64,000 nucleotides of DNA from Dendrocalamus latiflorus. Its lineage: Eukaryota > Streptophyta > Magnoliopsida > Poales > Poaceae. The notes beneath the pieces are model-generated. The model ran no database searches. It was not told the DNA's origin and saw only the letters and a list, made by a program, of their open reading frames with translations. Positions 34,329-46,195 of the stretch are shown here, piece by piece. Location of the stretch: positions 41,380,225-41,444,224 of the forward strand of contig CM029666.1 of NCBI GenBank assembly GCA_017311315.1, read 5' to 3'. How positions within the stretch are numbered: the first letter of the stretch is position 1; the number at the start of each line of letters is the position of its first letter. Both the position numbers and the translations under genes were made by a program.

Positions 34329-37300
34329 ATGATCCGCCCCACTATGATGCACGCGCGGCTCCTCCTATCGCGCTCCTACGTACGCCGAGCGCTCAGAAAT
34401 AAATTTCCACCCAACTCAGTGTAAGCATATCATCGAACACCTCTTGGACGCTACTAATCTGCCACTTTCTATTGCCTGTGCAGGCAATGGCAGCTCCCAG
34501 TTGGCCTCTCGTCTCCAAGAAGCCCCCGCTGCTCGGCCATGGCTGGTATAAGTAACCTCTTTCTTGATAGAATTTTATGGCATGCTTTATGTGTGCGCCT
34601 TACTACTACTATCTAGTCTGGATGGGGGTACGTGCTGTTGAGAGATGGTTGTGCTTGTGCATGTTGTTATATGCCGAATAATTTCAGAGCGTGCGGTCAT
34701 ACATAATAAATAGAGGCTTTGTAGTGTGGCTGGTTCGTGTGCTATGTGGCTAATGTCCCCCTATACCTAGCGTTGTAGTTTCAGAATCGGAGTTTTTCTG
34801 CGCGTCTTGTGAAACAAAGAACTCAGAGCAGTAACACACGTGGCAATAACTTGAAAGAGCCCACTGAAGAAAGGATTAAACATTGATGTTTAATGTGGAA
34901 CATAGGATTTGTTTGGTAGGTGTTCTACGAATTCTATTGTGAACATTGAGATCATACACTCAATTATATTTTGAGTATAACAATATGCTTGATATGCTTC
35001 TGAGGAAATGCGATGGGGTGTTAGGCAGGCATGAGTATACAGACAAGCACATACGATTGACGTGACCATGAGTCCCTTGTTCATGTTGCAGATGGAATTT
35101 GCAAACCTTTTGACCCAGTGAGTACTTTCCTGTCAGGTGCAGGATCATAGGGGACATCAACATAGAACTTTACTTAGCTAACTAAATTTCTTAAGTTTTT
35201 TTTATATGATTTTGTAAACTCATGGTTAGTGACCAAAGCACATTCAACTCTGGGTTCAAGTTCCATTGCTAAATGACATAGTTTGATATCCTATATGGCC
35301 TTCTGTTATATTAAGCATCATCCATAACTGAGTGGAGACGTCATTATCGATGCAGTCCGCATTATCAGATGTATACAAGAGGGCAAGGTGAAATTAAAAT
35401 GTCGAGTAGAAGATGGTGCCACAGTTCCCCTGAGAATCAAGGTGATATCCCAATACATTACCTTGTTGAAATTTGACCCTGAACTGTTTAAGAAATTCAT
35501 CTTGATTTCATCTGATGCATCTATTAATGCACCCATGTACAAAGTTTACAACTAGATTCTCTCAGTGCATGCATCGCATTTATCAATTATCACTAATGTT
35601 GCTGTGAGACATGGAAAAGTCATGCCAGCTAAAATTTGTTATAATATCTTTTTTTTTTGTGCCAAGTATACAGATACGAATAAATCGTTCTTTTGATTTC
35701 TTCTTGTACAATGTAAAAAGAGGTGAGAAAATAACAGATCTAAAGACAGGAAGGACAAATAGGTCTCACCTCCCATGTAGGAACAAGTGTACCATGATCA
35801 TGTAAACAGGAATATTTGCTTTGGTCTTTAACTCTTTATGCTTTCTGAATCATATACAGAGGACTTTCTATGGGTGAATGAATACGGATGTGCTGCCAAC
35901 ATTATACTTTGTGATTCTCCAGTAGAAAAATCTATGTTAGGATCACATTCTTCTGAACTTGATCAGCTGTTGGCTGGTTAATTCTTACTGGTATGACTGC
36001 ATTTCACACTTACTAATAAGTCTATGCTTTTGTATTATTTCAGAATTGGCAAAGAAGAGTTGTGTTCCATGCAATTCGAAGGATATACATGCCATGTCAG
36101 AAGATTCTGCTAAAAAGTCACTAGAACAGGTTTTCTTCTTGTACATGATTGTAGTGAAACTCTTTATTAAGACCATTGCTATTCCATTGACTGACCCTTG
36201 AAAACAGGTGAGTGGTTGGGAATTGACAACTGAAGGTGATATTCTGAAATTGCACAGAGCATGGAAGGTGAAGAATTTTGTGAAAGGAGTTGAGTTCCTT
36301 CAGCTTGTTGCTGCTATTGCTGAGGAAGAAGGTCTCCTTTTCATTTGCTCTGTTCTACCTATTGGCATTATCTCTTTGGTTAATTGTCAATACTTATTTT
36401 TTTTAGTTTCCTATGGAAGTATAAGTTGGTAATGATCAACTGACTTCCTGCCTTATAGTACTCATTGAATTGGACTTGTTAGTCCTGTAGTTTCTTTTTA
36501 GTTCACATAACTCGAGCCAGTAAACATATAAGAAGATGGTTAGCACAGTACAAAACACAGCAAGTCGAGCTAAACTGTTATACATGCAGTTTGCCAGTAT
36601 CTGCTCAATGGACTCGACTGCTTATGCTCCTATGGTTATTGTCTGAATGCGACATAATAGACAGGAGAGCTAGCAAGCCAGCTCCTGTCAAACTTGGGAA
36701 ATTATCCTATAATTGTTATGATGATTGATGAATGATCAGTGGCTCCCAACATTTCATACGATAGTTTTAGATTTAGATATATCAATGGTGTCAGAATCAA
36801 ACTACTTGTTTTTGTTCAAATTTTGTTATGCATGTGTTACATTTGTTCTAATTACGTGCTGTAATTATATATAGCACGATGGGAGAGTTTATTTTACATT
36901 CCGCTAGGAAAACACTACTGAAAGTGGTCATGAATTTTTCATTCACACACAACTTAACAAATTTCTTGGTGCATATTTTTGTCTCAATAACAATGTGAGC
37001 AAAGTATGTTTAAACAGATATGCTTTCCCAGGTCACCACCCAGATCTTCATCTTGTTGGTTGGAATAATGTGAAAATTGATGTTTGGACTCACTCAGTCA
37101 GTAAGTGATTTATATGATTCTTTTTTGCTAATTTCTTTTGATTTTGATGTGGTCATGTAAATGAATCAAACTTTATATTTCACCTGTAGGATTTCTGATT
37201 AGTTATCTTTAGTCAAACCTCTCCTTCCAAAACTGAACCACTTTTGTTAAGTCCTTTTCACAATGAATATGATGACCAGATCAAGGAGCACTGCTGTTGA

Positions 37301-38015
37301 TTCTTAAAAAAAAGTGCTGCTAGCTATTTACTAGATTCTTGATTCCCTGGGATCCTGAAAAGTCAAAATTTATGTTTCATTATTCTTAAATCTTGAGCAA
37401 CGATGGTTTATTAGTTGATTCATTTGCTGCTTTAGGAACCCCTGACTGTGATATGACTCAATTTTTAATTTGCAAGCCAAATAACCATGCTCAAACACTT
37501 TGGCCTTCAGTGGTTCAAAATTGTTTTGTTGGGGTACATCTTGATAAAGTCAAACTTCAGATGTTTATAAAGGAATGCTTGCCCTGTATGGATGAGATCA
37601 AACTAGAAGTCTTTGGATTATGGAAATTAGGTTAGGTACCTAGGTGCTAGTTTACTGCCTGTTGGCAGTTTGCCTTTTTCATGAAAAAAAATTATGTACT
37701 TTTAGAGGAATTCAGTCTACTTAAAAGAAAAACGGACCAGATATAAAAAAAAAACTGAGTGAAAATATCAATTGAAAGCACTCCTTTGTTTTCCCCCTTT
37801 GAAAGGACGTGCACGCCTGTGCTTGTTAGTAAGAGAAGCCGTGCTAAAAAAGCATCAACACAACAAAAGAAAGGGATAACCTAACACCTGTTTATAATTA
37901 TTCCTTTATTGTGGTTGCAGGAGGTTTAACAGATAATGACTTCATCCTTGCTGCAAAGATCAATAATCTCAATCTAAAAGGCCTTTTAAGCAAGAAAACT
38001 ACTGTCCAGAAGTAG
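34329..38015 (+). CDS. PCD: Pterin-4a-carbinolamine dehydratase, organelle-targeted
   Basis: Dehydrates the 4a-hydroxy-tetrahydropterin formed by pterin-dependent hydroxylases, recycling the cofactor; the family includes the DCoH coactivators. Seven exons: 34329-34420, 34484-34545, 35092-35136, 36044-36129, 36208-36331, 37032-37100 and 37921-38015, giving 190 residues. The exon 3 donor is taken at CAG/GTGCAG (35137) because an earlier GTGAGT would break the frame. The N-terminus (MIRPTMMHARLLLSRSYVRR) is Arg-rich and lacks acids, like a mitochondrial or plastid presequence. The plant-specific CVPCNSKDIHAMSEDSA precedes the core domain, whose signature GHHPDLHLVGWNNVKIDVWTH contains the catalytic His pair near 138-139 and His157. 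It ends GGLTDNDFILAAKIN and a basic tail. The first exons are GC-rich and later ones AT-rich, as usual in grasses. The intact frame suggests a functional gene. Confidence 0.9.
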
Positions 38016-38279
38016 CTCTAACGAATCAAGCAAACTGATCCTTGTTTATATGGTCCGCTTAAACTTTTAACGTTAAGGCTCCAGAATTTTCATTCATATT
38101 TTCTGTAAGAAACTAGCTGTATACTATGTTCCAGAATCAAAATTTTCGGACTTCAACTGTAAACTTGGCTCGCGACCAGACCTATCCATCATGGGTGATG
38201 TGTGCTGGAAGTTTGGATAATTCGACTAAAATATAGCTTTACGACGATTTTGGTCTGTATTAGTTATATTTGCTTAGCG

Positions 38280-38540
38280 TGAATATTTGCCAGTCTTTTC
38301 CTTTTGAATATATTCATTGGTATTTTTCTATAGTAAATAGATTTTCTACGGTATCTAGTTTTTAAATGGAATATCTTTTCAATGTAGAGTTTACTAGTCG
38401 ATTATAATATATACTGTAACGACTTTATTTATATTGATTAAAATCGTATATGAATCTTTCTCTATCTACAAGTTTATCTATAAATTGTTACTATTATAAA
38501 TTATTACTATTTATAAACTAAAATTAAAAGCCAATACGAA
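38280..38540. repeat. AT-rich MITE-like family, copy 2
   Basis: Shares tagtcgattataatatata, ctgtaacgactttatttata and the general layout with the segments at 4421-4650 (inverted) and 45949-46195. The right end has aaattaaaagccaat. Located just downstream of the dehydratase gene. Confidence 0.45.
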
Positions 38541-39055
38541 GTCATTCATTTGCATCGCAACGTGTAGCAGCCGGCTCTGCGACGTTTCGGAATCTACGTC
38601 CATTCCGGAATGCAGCCTCAGGTTTTCCTGATAGCCATTGCTCAATATATCCACCACCCACGGCAACGGCAAAACGCATGCACCCATCACGGTTTACGAA
38701 TACATACGTACAAACGGCACTCCATCGTGATAATCCAAGACGCTCGCCGCATCAACGAGGGTCTGCTACCGTTCAGATTTGCACCGAGGCCCGCAGCAAC
38801 ACGCGTGCTGCTCCGACGTCGACGGCATGTGCTCCGGCAACGCGGAGGAGCGAGGCGCGTCCCGGCCTGCCCAAGATCGATGGCTCGACGATGTTGACGA
38901 GCTCTGGCTCCAAGCAGAGCTCGTCACTATAAGACCATTTCAGGCAAGACACAAAGCCCTGGAAGCCATGAAACCGTTGAAACATCTCTCGAACCAGCAG
39001 CTCCATGAAGCCACATTGCAGGGTTATCACTCTGCAAGGAGTGAAAGTTGACACT
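38541..39055. other. Intergenic, no gene recognised
   Basis: Overlapping ORFs of about 85-105 codons occur on both strands, none with a recognisable domain. A small perfect hairpin (gacgagctctg ... cagagctcgtc) lies near 38898-38927. Confidence 0.4.
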
Positions 39056-39189
39056 TCAGAATGAAATGAACCCCGAAATGGAGAAATCAAAACAGAAGTG
39101 CAAGAGCTTTCGGCGGTGCATTCTCATAGAGAGGTACATCCAAGATCCAACCAAGGGCACAGAGTTTCTGAGGATAGATGAGAGCATGT

Positions 39190-39697
39190 AGCAGTCATTA
39201 CCTGCTGCAGGGCCCATGTAGTGACTCGCATCTTTGAACTGCGTGCTCAAAGCTTCATCAAACCCCATAGTTGTGGCAGCAGAGGAGGCACTCTGATTTA
39301 GGCTGAAATTTGCAGGAATATTACTTGAATTTCCAAAGCCTCCATAACCAGAGACTACTGATGAAGGCTGCAGGCTCGTAGCGGGAAGGCTGCTCTTGTA
39401 TTGTGGCATCGAATATTTCATACCAGCTCCAGGCACAGCAGCAGCACCAGATTGATGGAAAGGTCCATTACTTGAGTACGGTTGCTGGGAGGCTGCTGAT
39501 GGTAGGTGGTAGTTTTGAGGCAAATATGGATAGCCAACCAAACTGGCAAAAGGCCCAAGGGCCAAGGGGTAGAGTCGGCTGAGAGTACGGATGTACAGAA
39601 AATTGCCGAGGGTGAGGACTGAGGAGGCCCTGACGGAATGCTTGTACTGGGAAGATTTTGTGTAGACTGTTGAAGAAACCCTCTGGTTTTAAAGTCT
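39190..39697 (-). pseudogene. GBF-interacting protein 1-like (GIP1/DUF1296) C-terminal fragment
   Basis: The minus strand encodes pieces of the C-terminal low-complexity region of plant GIP1-like proteins: LPSTSIPSGPPQSSPS, then FSVHPYSQPTLPLGP, then GPFASLVGYPYLPQNYHLPS, SSVVSGYGGFGNSSNIPANF and FDEALSTQFKDASHYM. These occur in three different frames, so at least two frameshifts are present. An acceptor-like tttttgcag precedes the first piece at 39698, implying the fragment came from genomic DNA, not from a spliced copy. The protein-start half of the gene is absent; the hAT element at 39836 lies immediately upstream of it on this strand. Identification is from memory of the family. Confidence 0.6.
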
Positions 39698-40080
39698 GCA
39701 AAAAAGTTCCAAGAAATAGTGAAACTCAGAATTTCAGAAATAAGAACAGAAATTAAACACCAGCACCTCAATGTCAACACCACACCATGAGATCAATCCA
39801 TCAAACTATCACAAAAATATATACTAACAAATGACCAGTGGCGGACCCAGGATTTTACCAAAGGGTATGCCGCACGAAAATTTTCATATGCAATTCGGTA
39901 AAACCGTTTGCCAATTCGGTAAATAATTGTAAAATTTGCACCGTAATTCGGTATACAGGTACTAAATAATATGATAAGTCTTAAACTTAAGGATTAAATT
40001 GGAAACTTGCACAAATTACAATATAAATAGTTCAAACATTATACTAATAGTCTCAAATATACATAAAAGAGCTTACAATA

Positions 40081-42533
40081 CTATTTATCTGACTTTTTTA
40101 GCCTACGCTTTCTAAAGGACATGAAAGTCTCGATTATATCATCTTCATCCACTTCGAAGAAAATATCCCGCTCAATGAATGTGACTAGACAATCATCCAA
40201 AAGACTATCACCCATCTTATTTCTTAACTTTGTTTTCACTAAAACCATTGCAGAAAATACCCTTTCAACACTTGCTGTTGCCACTGGTAGAAGCAAAACC
40301 AATTTGAGAAGCATGTAAACCATATCATACACTTTATGCCTCTTTGTTTCAACAAGCTTAACTGAGAGATCAACAAGATTGTCTAGATCTTTGAAGCTAT
40401 CAGCTTGTCTCATGTCATCAATATAATTACCAAGTTGCAATTCAAGTTTTAGCAAATAATTGCTCGAGAACTCTTTAGGGTAGAACTCAGCTAGTCTACG
40501 TACCTTCTGTGCATCGAAAGAAGCAAATGAGTTTGAAGGATTGAAGGCCGACATACAAGAGAGCAACTCCATATTAACCTCATCAAACCGATTATCAAGC
40601 TCTTGGCTAATTTGATCAATGACACCAATATATACTTCTCTTCTGAAGTGATCATCATTTGTTTGGTTTCGAGCACGAGCGTACCTTGCTGATTTCCCAT
40701 AAGGCACATAATCACCACCCATAGCAGGAACTTCAACACTATGTTTATCACAAAATGAAGTGACCCTTTCAAGGAACTTATCCCAACCATCAGACCTCAA
40801 TTGTTGCATTCTGTTCTTTGCCACATTAACAAGTGAGATTGCATTAAGAATATCTTGCTCCCTTCTTTGCAAACACTCGGATAATTCATTTGTGTATCCA
40901 AGAATAACAAACATTAAGTGTGCAAAGAAAATAAACTCAAAGGTCTCAAATGCTCCAAGCACAAAATGTATTTTTGTCCAATCGGCCTTATGTGCAGTAT
41001 CATCACCAAGATCTATGAGTACATCATGGATTGTGGAATACATAATAATAATATTGCATACAGTTTTGTAATGAGAGCCCCACCGAGTCTCACCAGGCCT
41101 AGGCAAACCCATCTCTTGATTTAATCCACTCCCAGATTCAAGTTCACCACAATCAAGTGCTTTCTTGATGTTCTCAAGCCTAGCATTTCGAAGCATGCCA
41201 TGACGCTTACAAGAAACTCCAACAATATTCAATAGGAGAGATACTTGATCAAAAAAACTCACACAATCAATATTGCCCTTAGCAACAGCAATAAGAACTA
41301 GTTGGAGTTGATGTGCAAAGCAATGGATATAATAAGCAGAAGGTGACTCTTGCATAATCAATGTTTTCAGCCCTTTAATATCTCCTTTCATGTTGTTAGC
41401 CCCATCATAACCTTGACCACGGATTTGAGCCATAGTCAAGCCATGACTAACAAGTAAAGCTTCAATTGCATCCTTAAGTGATAAAGAGGTAGTATCATCT
41501 ACATGAACAATTCCAATAAAGTGCTCACATGGCCTTCCCAATTTATCAACATAACGCAAGCAAAGAGCTAGTTGTTCTTTATGTGATATGTCACTGGACT
41601 CATCAGCTAAAATTGCATAGGGCTCATCACCAAGTTCTTCAATTATTTTCTTTCTAGTTTCTATGGCACAACAATGAATAATTTGCTTTTGTATCTTTGG
41701 GCTAGTTAAGGTACAATTACCTGGAGCATTGTTCAAAACATACTTGCTCACTTCTTCACTGTTTCCTGCAAGAAGCTTCAAAAGTTCAAGGAAGTTCCCT
41801 CTGTTGCTAGACTCTTCACTTTCATCATGTCCACGGAATGTCAATCCTTGATGCAAAAGAAACTTGATACATCTAAGTGAATAAGTCAACCTTTTCTTGT
41901 AAAGACGAAGATCCTCATCAGTCCACTTCTCAATGTGATAATCAATTGCTACCTTGGGATTCTTAAAGCCAATGTATCTCTCTTGAGCTGCATTATGTGC
42001 CTTAGAACCCAGATGTTTGAGAAGTGCTTTCTCTCCTATATTCCAATTTCTCCAGCCACCAACAGTAAATTTATCTGACCCGTACCCTTCTTAAATAAGT
42101 AGCATATAAAGCAAAACACAGAATCCTTCTTGATACTATATTCAAGCCACTCCTCATGTTTATGAAACCATACAAAATTGAATTGACGATCTCTATCTCC
42201 AATCTTTCTTTTTGGAAAATCATGTGTATAAGGTTGGAATGGACCTCTAATAATATATGCTCTTCGAATTGCATCTTGATCATTAACAGAATAACTTTCA
42301 ATGGGCTGCCTTTCACCTGGATCATGCGGAAGGCGATTGATGTCATAAACTGGTGGCGGTGGCGGGGGCGGAGGCATAGGATTCACAATTTCATCAATTA
42401 CTCTCTCTTGCTCTTGAGTTTGCTTTTCCGCCACAGCTTCAACCGGAGATGGGGCAGGATTTAAAGCAGCAGCTGCCGCCTTCTTGGCTGCATGTTTCTG
42501 AAAAAGAGATGCAATATCTCCGCTTCTTTTCAT
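40081..42533 (-). pseudogene. hAT transposase (TTF zinc finger, DUF4371, hAT dimerisation) with one frameshift
   Basis: The reading frame starts MKRSGDIASLFQKHAAKK at 42533 and includes a poly-Pro stretch and a zinc-finger region (VFCFICYLFKKG). Near 42080 it shifts frame: the second frame continues SDKFTVGGWRNW and then runs uninterrupted to the stop at 40081. It contains ADESSDISHKEQLALCLRYV, GQGYDGANNMKG, HCFAHQLQLVL, GETRWGSHYKT and the C-terminal hAT dimerisation motif TASVERVFSAM. The span of 2,453 nt is not a multiple of three, consistent with a single small indel. Such TTF-type proteins are transposases of hAT elements or domesticated relatives; here the flanking inverted ends and target duplication show it belongs to the element. 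Confidence 0.85.
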
Positions 42534-42900
42534 AACTGAACAATTCCAAAAAAAACAATGGCTCCGCGTACGATCGAGGATTTGAGCCTGTCCAAACCGA
42601 TCTACTTATCAATTTTTTCTGATGAGCACTTGTTATTTCTCTCTAAAATCAATTTTTAACCTCTAATTAAAAAAATAAAAACAATATAGAAGAGATAGTT
42701 ATACAAAAATTAGAAATATACTGTATACATACCGATCTACACGCCGTGACGCCGGCGACGCGAAGTCGGGCCCTCGGGCAGTCGGCGAGTCGCAGTCGTG
42801 ATGACGTGATCGCTTGCGCCTTGCGCGGGTGACGGCGTAACGACTGACGACGTGAAGACGGAAGACTGGAAGAAGTCGGAAGACCGAAGACACGATCGGC

Positions 42901-43084
42901 CGAAGACGCGAAGCAGCGGCACACGCCGTGAACCGTGACGGGCTGACGGCGACGCGATCACGCAAAGTCGGCGTCTCGGCGAGACCGGGCGACGAAGACG
43001 CGAAGCAGCGGCACACGCCGTGAACCGTGACGGGCTGACGGCGACGCGATCACGCGAAGTCAGCGTCTCGGCGAGTCGGCGAGA
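42901..43084. repeat. 92-bp tandem duplication
   Basis: The unit cgaagacgcgaagcagcggc (start 42901) recurs at 42993. The two copies differ at a few positions, such as cgcaaagtcggcg versus cgcgaagtcagcg. It lies in the GC-rich 5' part of the hAT element, upstream of its transposase. Confidence 0.85.
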
Positions 43085-43390
43085 CCGGGTGACTTGTCGC
43101 TAGCGGCTAGACGCCTAAAGCCCTAAACGCTTGCAGAATGCAGACTTGCAGTTGCGGCCTGCCGCCTGCGGATGACGGCGTGACCGTGACGCAGCCCACC
43201 GCCCACCGATTCGCGTGGCCCACGGAGACGGAGTCACGGACGAATCTTCCAGGCGGGATTCCGGGATGGGAGACGCGGGACGGGAATTTATTCGGACTCG
43301 ACTAGCGCGGGGTACTACACACTGTGGCTGGGCCCCAGGGTATGCCAGGGCCCACCCGGCATACCCTGTGGGTCCGCCCCTGCAAATGAC

Positions 43391-43685
43391 ACATTCCAGA
43401 CTCTATAAACACACTGCAAATTCATGGAGTTAAGGTTCTCTACATTGCCCACAAGTACTTGGTGGTCAAGTGACTCATGTCTACAAAATTGAAAAGGTAA
43501 CATCACCAGTTTGACATCACTTGAATAAATTCTCCGAATTGTTGCGGAGGTGTCACGATAGATTTTTTTTTGTGTGTGCAGATCTTAAGCGCTTGTCACT
43601 TGACGTTCAGAGCATGTATAAGAAACACTGATAAAAAGATACAGCGTTGTGTCAAAAAAAATGTACGATATGTTCCTTTATATAA
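43391..43685. other. Spacer between hAT and Gypsy fragment
   Basis: No coding frame recognised. Before the hAT insertion this was contiguous with the intron-like sequence at 39698-39827 beside the GIP1 fragment. Confidence 0.4.
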
Positions 43686-44699
43686 GAAAGAATATCCAAA
43701 GCGATGTAGGACAACCTTCCAAATCAGTTGGGCATTTACCAACTAGGACGTTATGCCTATCAATGTTCTTTATCAAGTCGTGATTGATTATGCTCCATTT
43801 AACTGGACAGCCAATCGCCTCCTTCGAGTGGTCTCGGGATCCTCTATCTCTGTGGCTGGTTATGACCGCCTTGATGGAGAGCAATTAGTTCTACAATTTC
43901 TCCCACGCTCATCAGAGAACTGACTTGATTCATCGCTGGAGGTATCCTCACCATCCTGACGAGTGGCAAGGTGTGATCGACATGGAGGATCCTCATGTCT
44001 CCTTCCGAGAGAGTGATCAGAATTTGTGGGGAGGGAAAAGATCTCCTGTCTACAATCTCCACTTCTTACGGAGGACCCCTCGCTTAAAGAATGTTCTAGC
44101 GAGAGCACATCGCGGTCTGGAGTAAACCCCGCTAGGTATGGGAATTTCGGGTTATAACCATCTCCTGTTGGAGTTGAACCGTACGAGAGTGTGAATGGAC
44201 TCGCAGGGAGCCCACCCATCCTCTCTGCATGGACAACTGGAGAGTTACGACCACCAGTTGCTGATGAATTTCCAGAATCACGGACTCTAGGGCTCGCTGA
44301 AACTGCTGGAGTGGTCGTTGTGGGACTCAAACACTTAGGGGTGGACCCTTCGTTATATTGCGAGTCATGTTTCATGGTCGGATTGACCCTTGCCATTCGG
44401 GGAAACTGGTTCCTCCATCTAGCGTACTACTGCGGGGGATATGGATCCTTCCTTAACCTTTCCCGTGATGGAGTCTCTGAGATCCTGGGATGGATCTCCA
44501 AGGACAGCCTTACCATCAGAAGCAAGCATCATCTACTCGTAGTCGTAGCAGGCTTTTATGTCAAAATATGCATAATTGGCCAAATCGAACCAGTTCTTCT
44601 TGTTCCACTCCCCTACCATGAGGACATCAGAAGAAAGAGAACTTGCTGACAAGAAAATTACCGGAGTCTTGCAAGAACTTCTCCACAGACGGTGCCAAC
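43686..44699 (-). mobile_element. Ty3/Gypsy 5' internal fragment (gag region)
   Basis: Directly left of an LTR, the minus strand reads gttggcaccgtctgtggag, the usual Gypsy-type primer binding region after ...CGACA. Further inward, a minus-strand ORF (44396-43860, 178 codons, Ser/Thr/Pro-rich) occupies the place of gag. No protease, integrase or reverse transcriptase follows, so the element is truncated. Confidence 0.55.
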
Positions 44700-45360
44700 T
44701 GTCGATATTTTAATATCAATCTTATATATGTTTTGTTTGGATTCAGAGAAACTCTAGAAGACTTGGTGTATGAACGTGCAGAGTAGAGATGATGGAATTT
44801 TTATATAGGTTCAGGCTTTCTCTTGGGAGAATAATAACCCTATGTCCCATGTAGCTATTGCTCAGAAAGATGTTTACAACCGAGAGTAATACGAAATGCC
44901 TAGCACTATCTCATGATCTCTTATAATCTGAGCCCCTTCCTCTCCGACATTAACCTTTATATAGTCGACGAAGGGGTTGTTGTTGTCCCGCGCCAAAATA
45001 TGTCTCAATGTTTTGGGTGATAACTATCTGATGGAAGTTATTGTCAGAGAGACGTAGTGGCTCATTCGCCGTGCAACAGTTATTGTCAGAGAGAGATCGT
45101 GTGCAGTTATTAGGAATAAGTGCATGTTCTAACTGCTTTGTCAGATGACTCCACGATGAACTAGGTCATCGTAAACAAGCTAGTTGGGGATATGGTGGTT
45201 GCAAAAAGACCTATGTAGGATATCTTACGACTAAGTGGTCGTAGGAAAACTTACAACCAAGGAGTAGTCGTAGTAAGACTTACGACTATGTGGTCATAGA
45301 AAGAATTACGACCAAGGAGTAGTCGTAGTAAGTCTTATGATTACCCTATAAAATCTCTCC
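44700..45360 (-). repeat. Gypsy LTR (5', minus strand), right end uncertain
   Basis: The LTR begins on the plus strand at tgtcgatattttaatatc (44700). Inside are repeated blocks ggagtagtcgtagtaag and cttacgactaagtggtcgta / cttacgactatgtggtcata at about 45220-45340. The outer end is not defined; I place it near 45360 where these repeats stop. Confidence 0.5.
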
Positions 45361-45948
45361 CTCATCACTAAGGGGTATACTTGAAAAATATGATGACGTA
45401 ATAATTAGAGAATTACTATATCCTTGTTAGGCCCGTTGGGCCAAGGAGGCACGACATGCCTGTGTAGCCTGTTTAGCCCGTCCGAACCAAAAAATTTGAA
45501 AAAATTGAAGAGTTAAAAATATGTAAGGTTTGAAAAGACACAATAAATTGTCGAAATTATACGAAAAGACACATTAAATTATAAAGTTTGTAGAAAAGAC
45601 TTAATAAACTGTAGAAATATAATAATAAGCTTTTATTGATGTTAAAATGGTTGGCTCGTAAAAAACTTGCCAAGTAAAAACTCCACTCGAGAAAACCTTG
45701 GCAAAGAAAAAAAGAACAGCTTGTAGCTTAGTATTACAGGTGAAAAAACATAAAAATACAATATATAGATGGATACTATAAGAATCATCGGCGGTGTTCA
45801 AAAGTGTTATTTGACTTGCCTCATATCAACAACATGTCGAAATAAAAAAAAGATTGTGAGTTCAGTTTTAAATAGGAAAAATGAGGAAAGTTTTGAGTTT
45901 GATGCATACCCAACCTTTCTATAGCCATTTGAACAGTTAGGAAAATAT
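45361..45948. other. Intergenic, no gene recognised
   Basis: AT-rich spacer with no credible coding frame. Confidence 0.45.
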
Positions 45949-46195
45949 GGCCATGTTCTTTTTCAGCTTTTGGTTTTGGTTTTTGATTTTTTTACAGTAA
46001 CTAGTTTTTAAACGGTGTGCCTTTTCAAGATGGGGTCTATTAGTTAATTGTAGTACATATTGTATCGACTTCATTTATATCGGCAACAACCGCACATGAG
46101 TTTCTGTCACTCTGTAATCTCTCGCACGAATAACCCAAAAGCCATACGCCATAGCAAAAAATCATAAGCCTTAGCCAAAAAGAACAGGCTATACT
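45949..46195. repeat. AT-rich MITE-like family, copy 3
   Basis: Left end ggccatgttctttttcagct is echoed by the inverted right end (gccttagccaaaaagaacag). The interior shares ctagtttttaaacgg, tattagttaattgtagtaca and cgacttcatttatatcgg with the copies at 4421 and 38280. This copy has the clearest terminal inverted repeats of the three. Confidence 0.5.

Larger units (their letters stand above)
39836..43382 (-). mobile_element. hAT DNA transposon, 3,547 bp, 8-bp target duplication
   Basis: Inverted ends CAGTGGCGGACCCA and (right, inverted) CAGGGGCGGACCCA, each with AGGGTATGCC a few bases further in, are flanked by a perfect 8-bp duplication CAAATGAC (39828-39835 and 43383-43390). The element carries a minus-strand transposase gene (40081-42533) and a GC-rich region at its right with a 92-bp tandem duplication. 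The clean duplication indicates a relatively young insertion. Confidence 0.93.

Noticed and set aside
35119..35137. GTGAGT at 35118 as donor of dehydratase exon 3
   Set aside because: It would join to exon 4 in a frame that soon stops; the later CAG/GTGCAG donor keeps the frame into the conserved LAKKSCVPCN segment.
37393..37635. 80-codon ORF in the last intron of the dehydratase gene
   Set aside because: No domain; the flanking exons join in frame without it, so it is intronic.
38898..38927. Perfect small hairpin gacgagctctg/cagagctcgtc as a possible terminator or RNA
   Set aside because: Isolated short stem in a plant intergenic region with no T-tract or conserved context.
44191..44649. 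152-codon plus-strand ORF
   Set aside because: Antisense to the gag region of the Gypsy fragment; no domain recognised.
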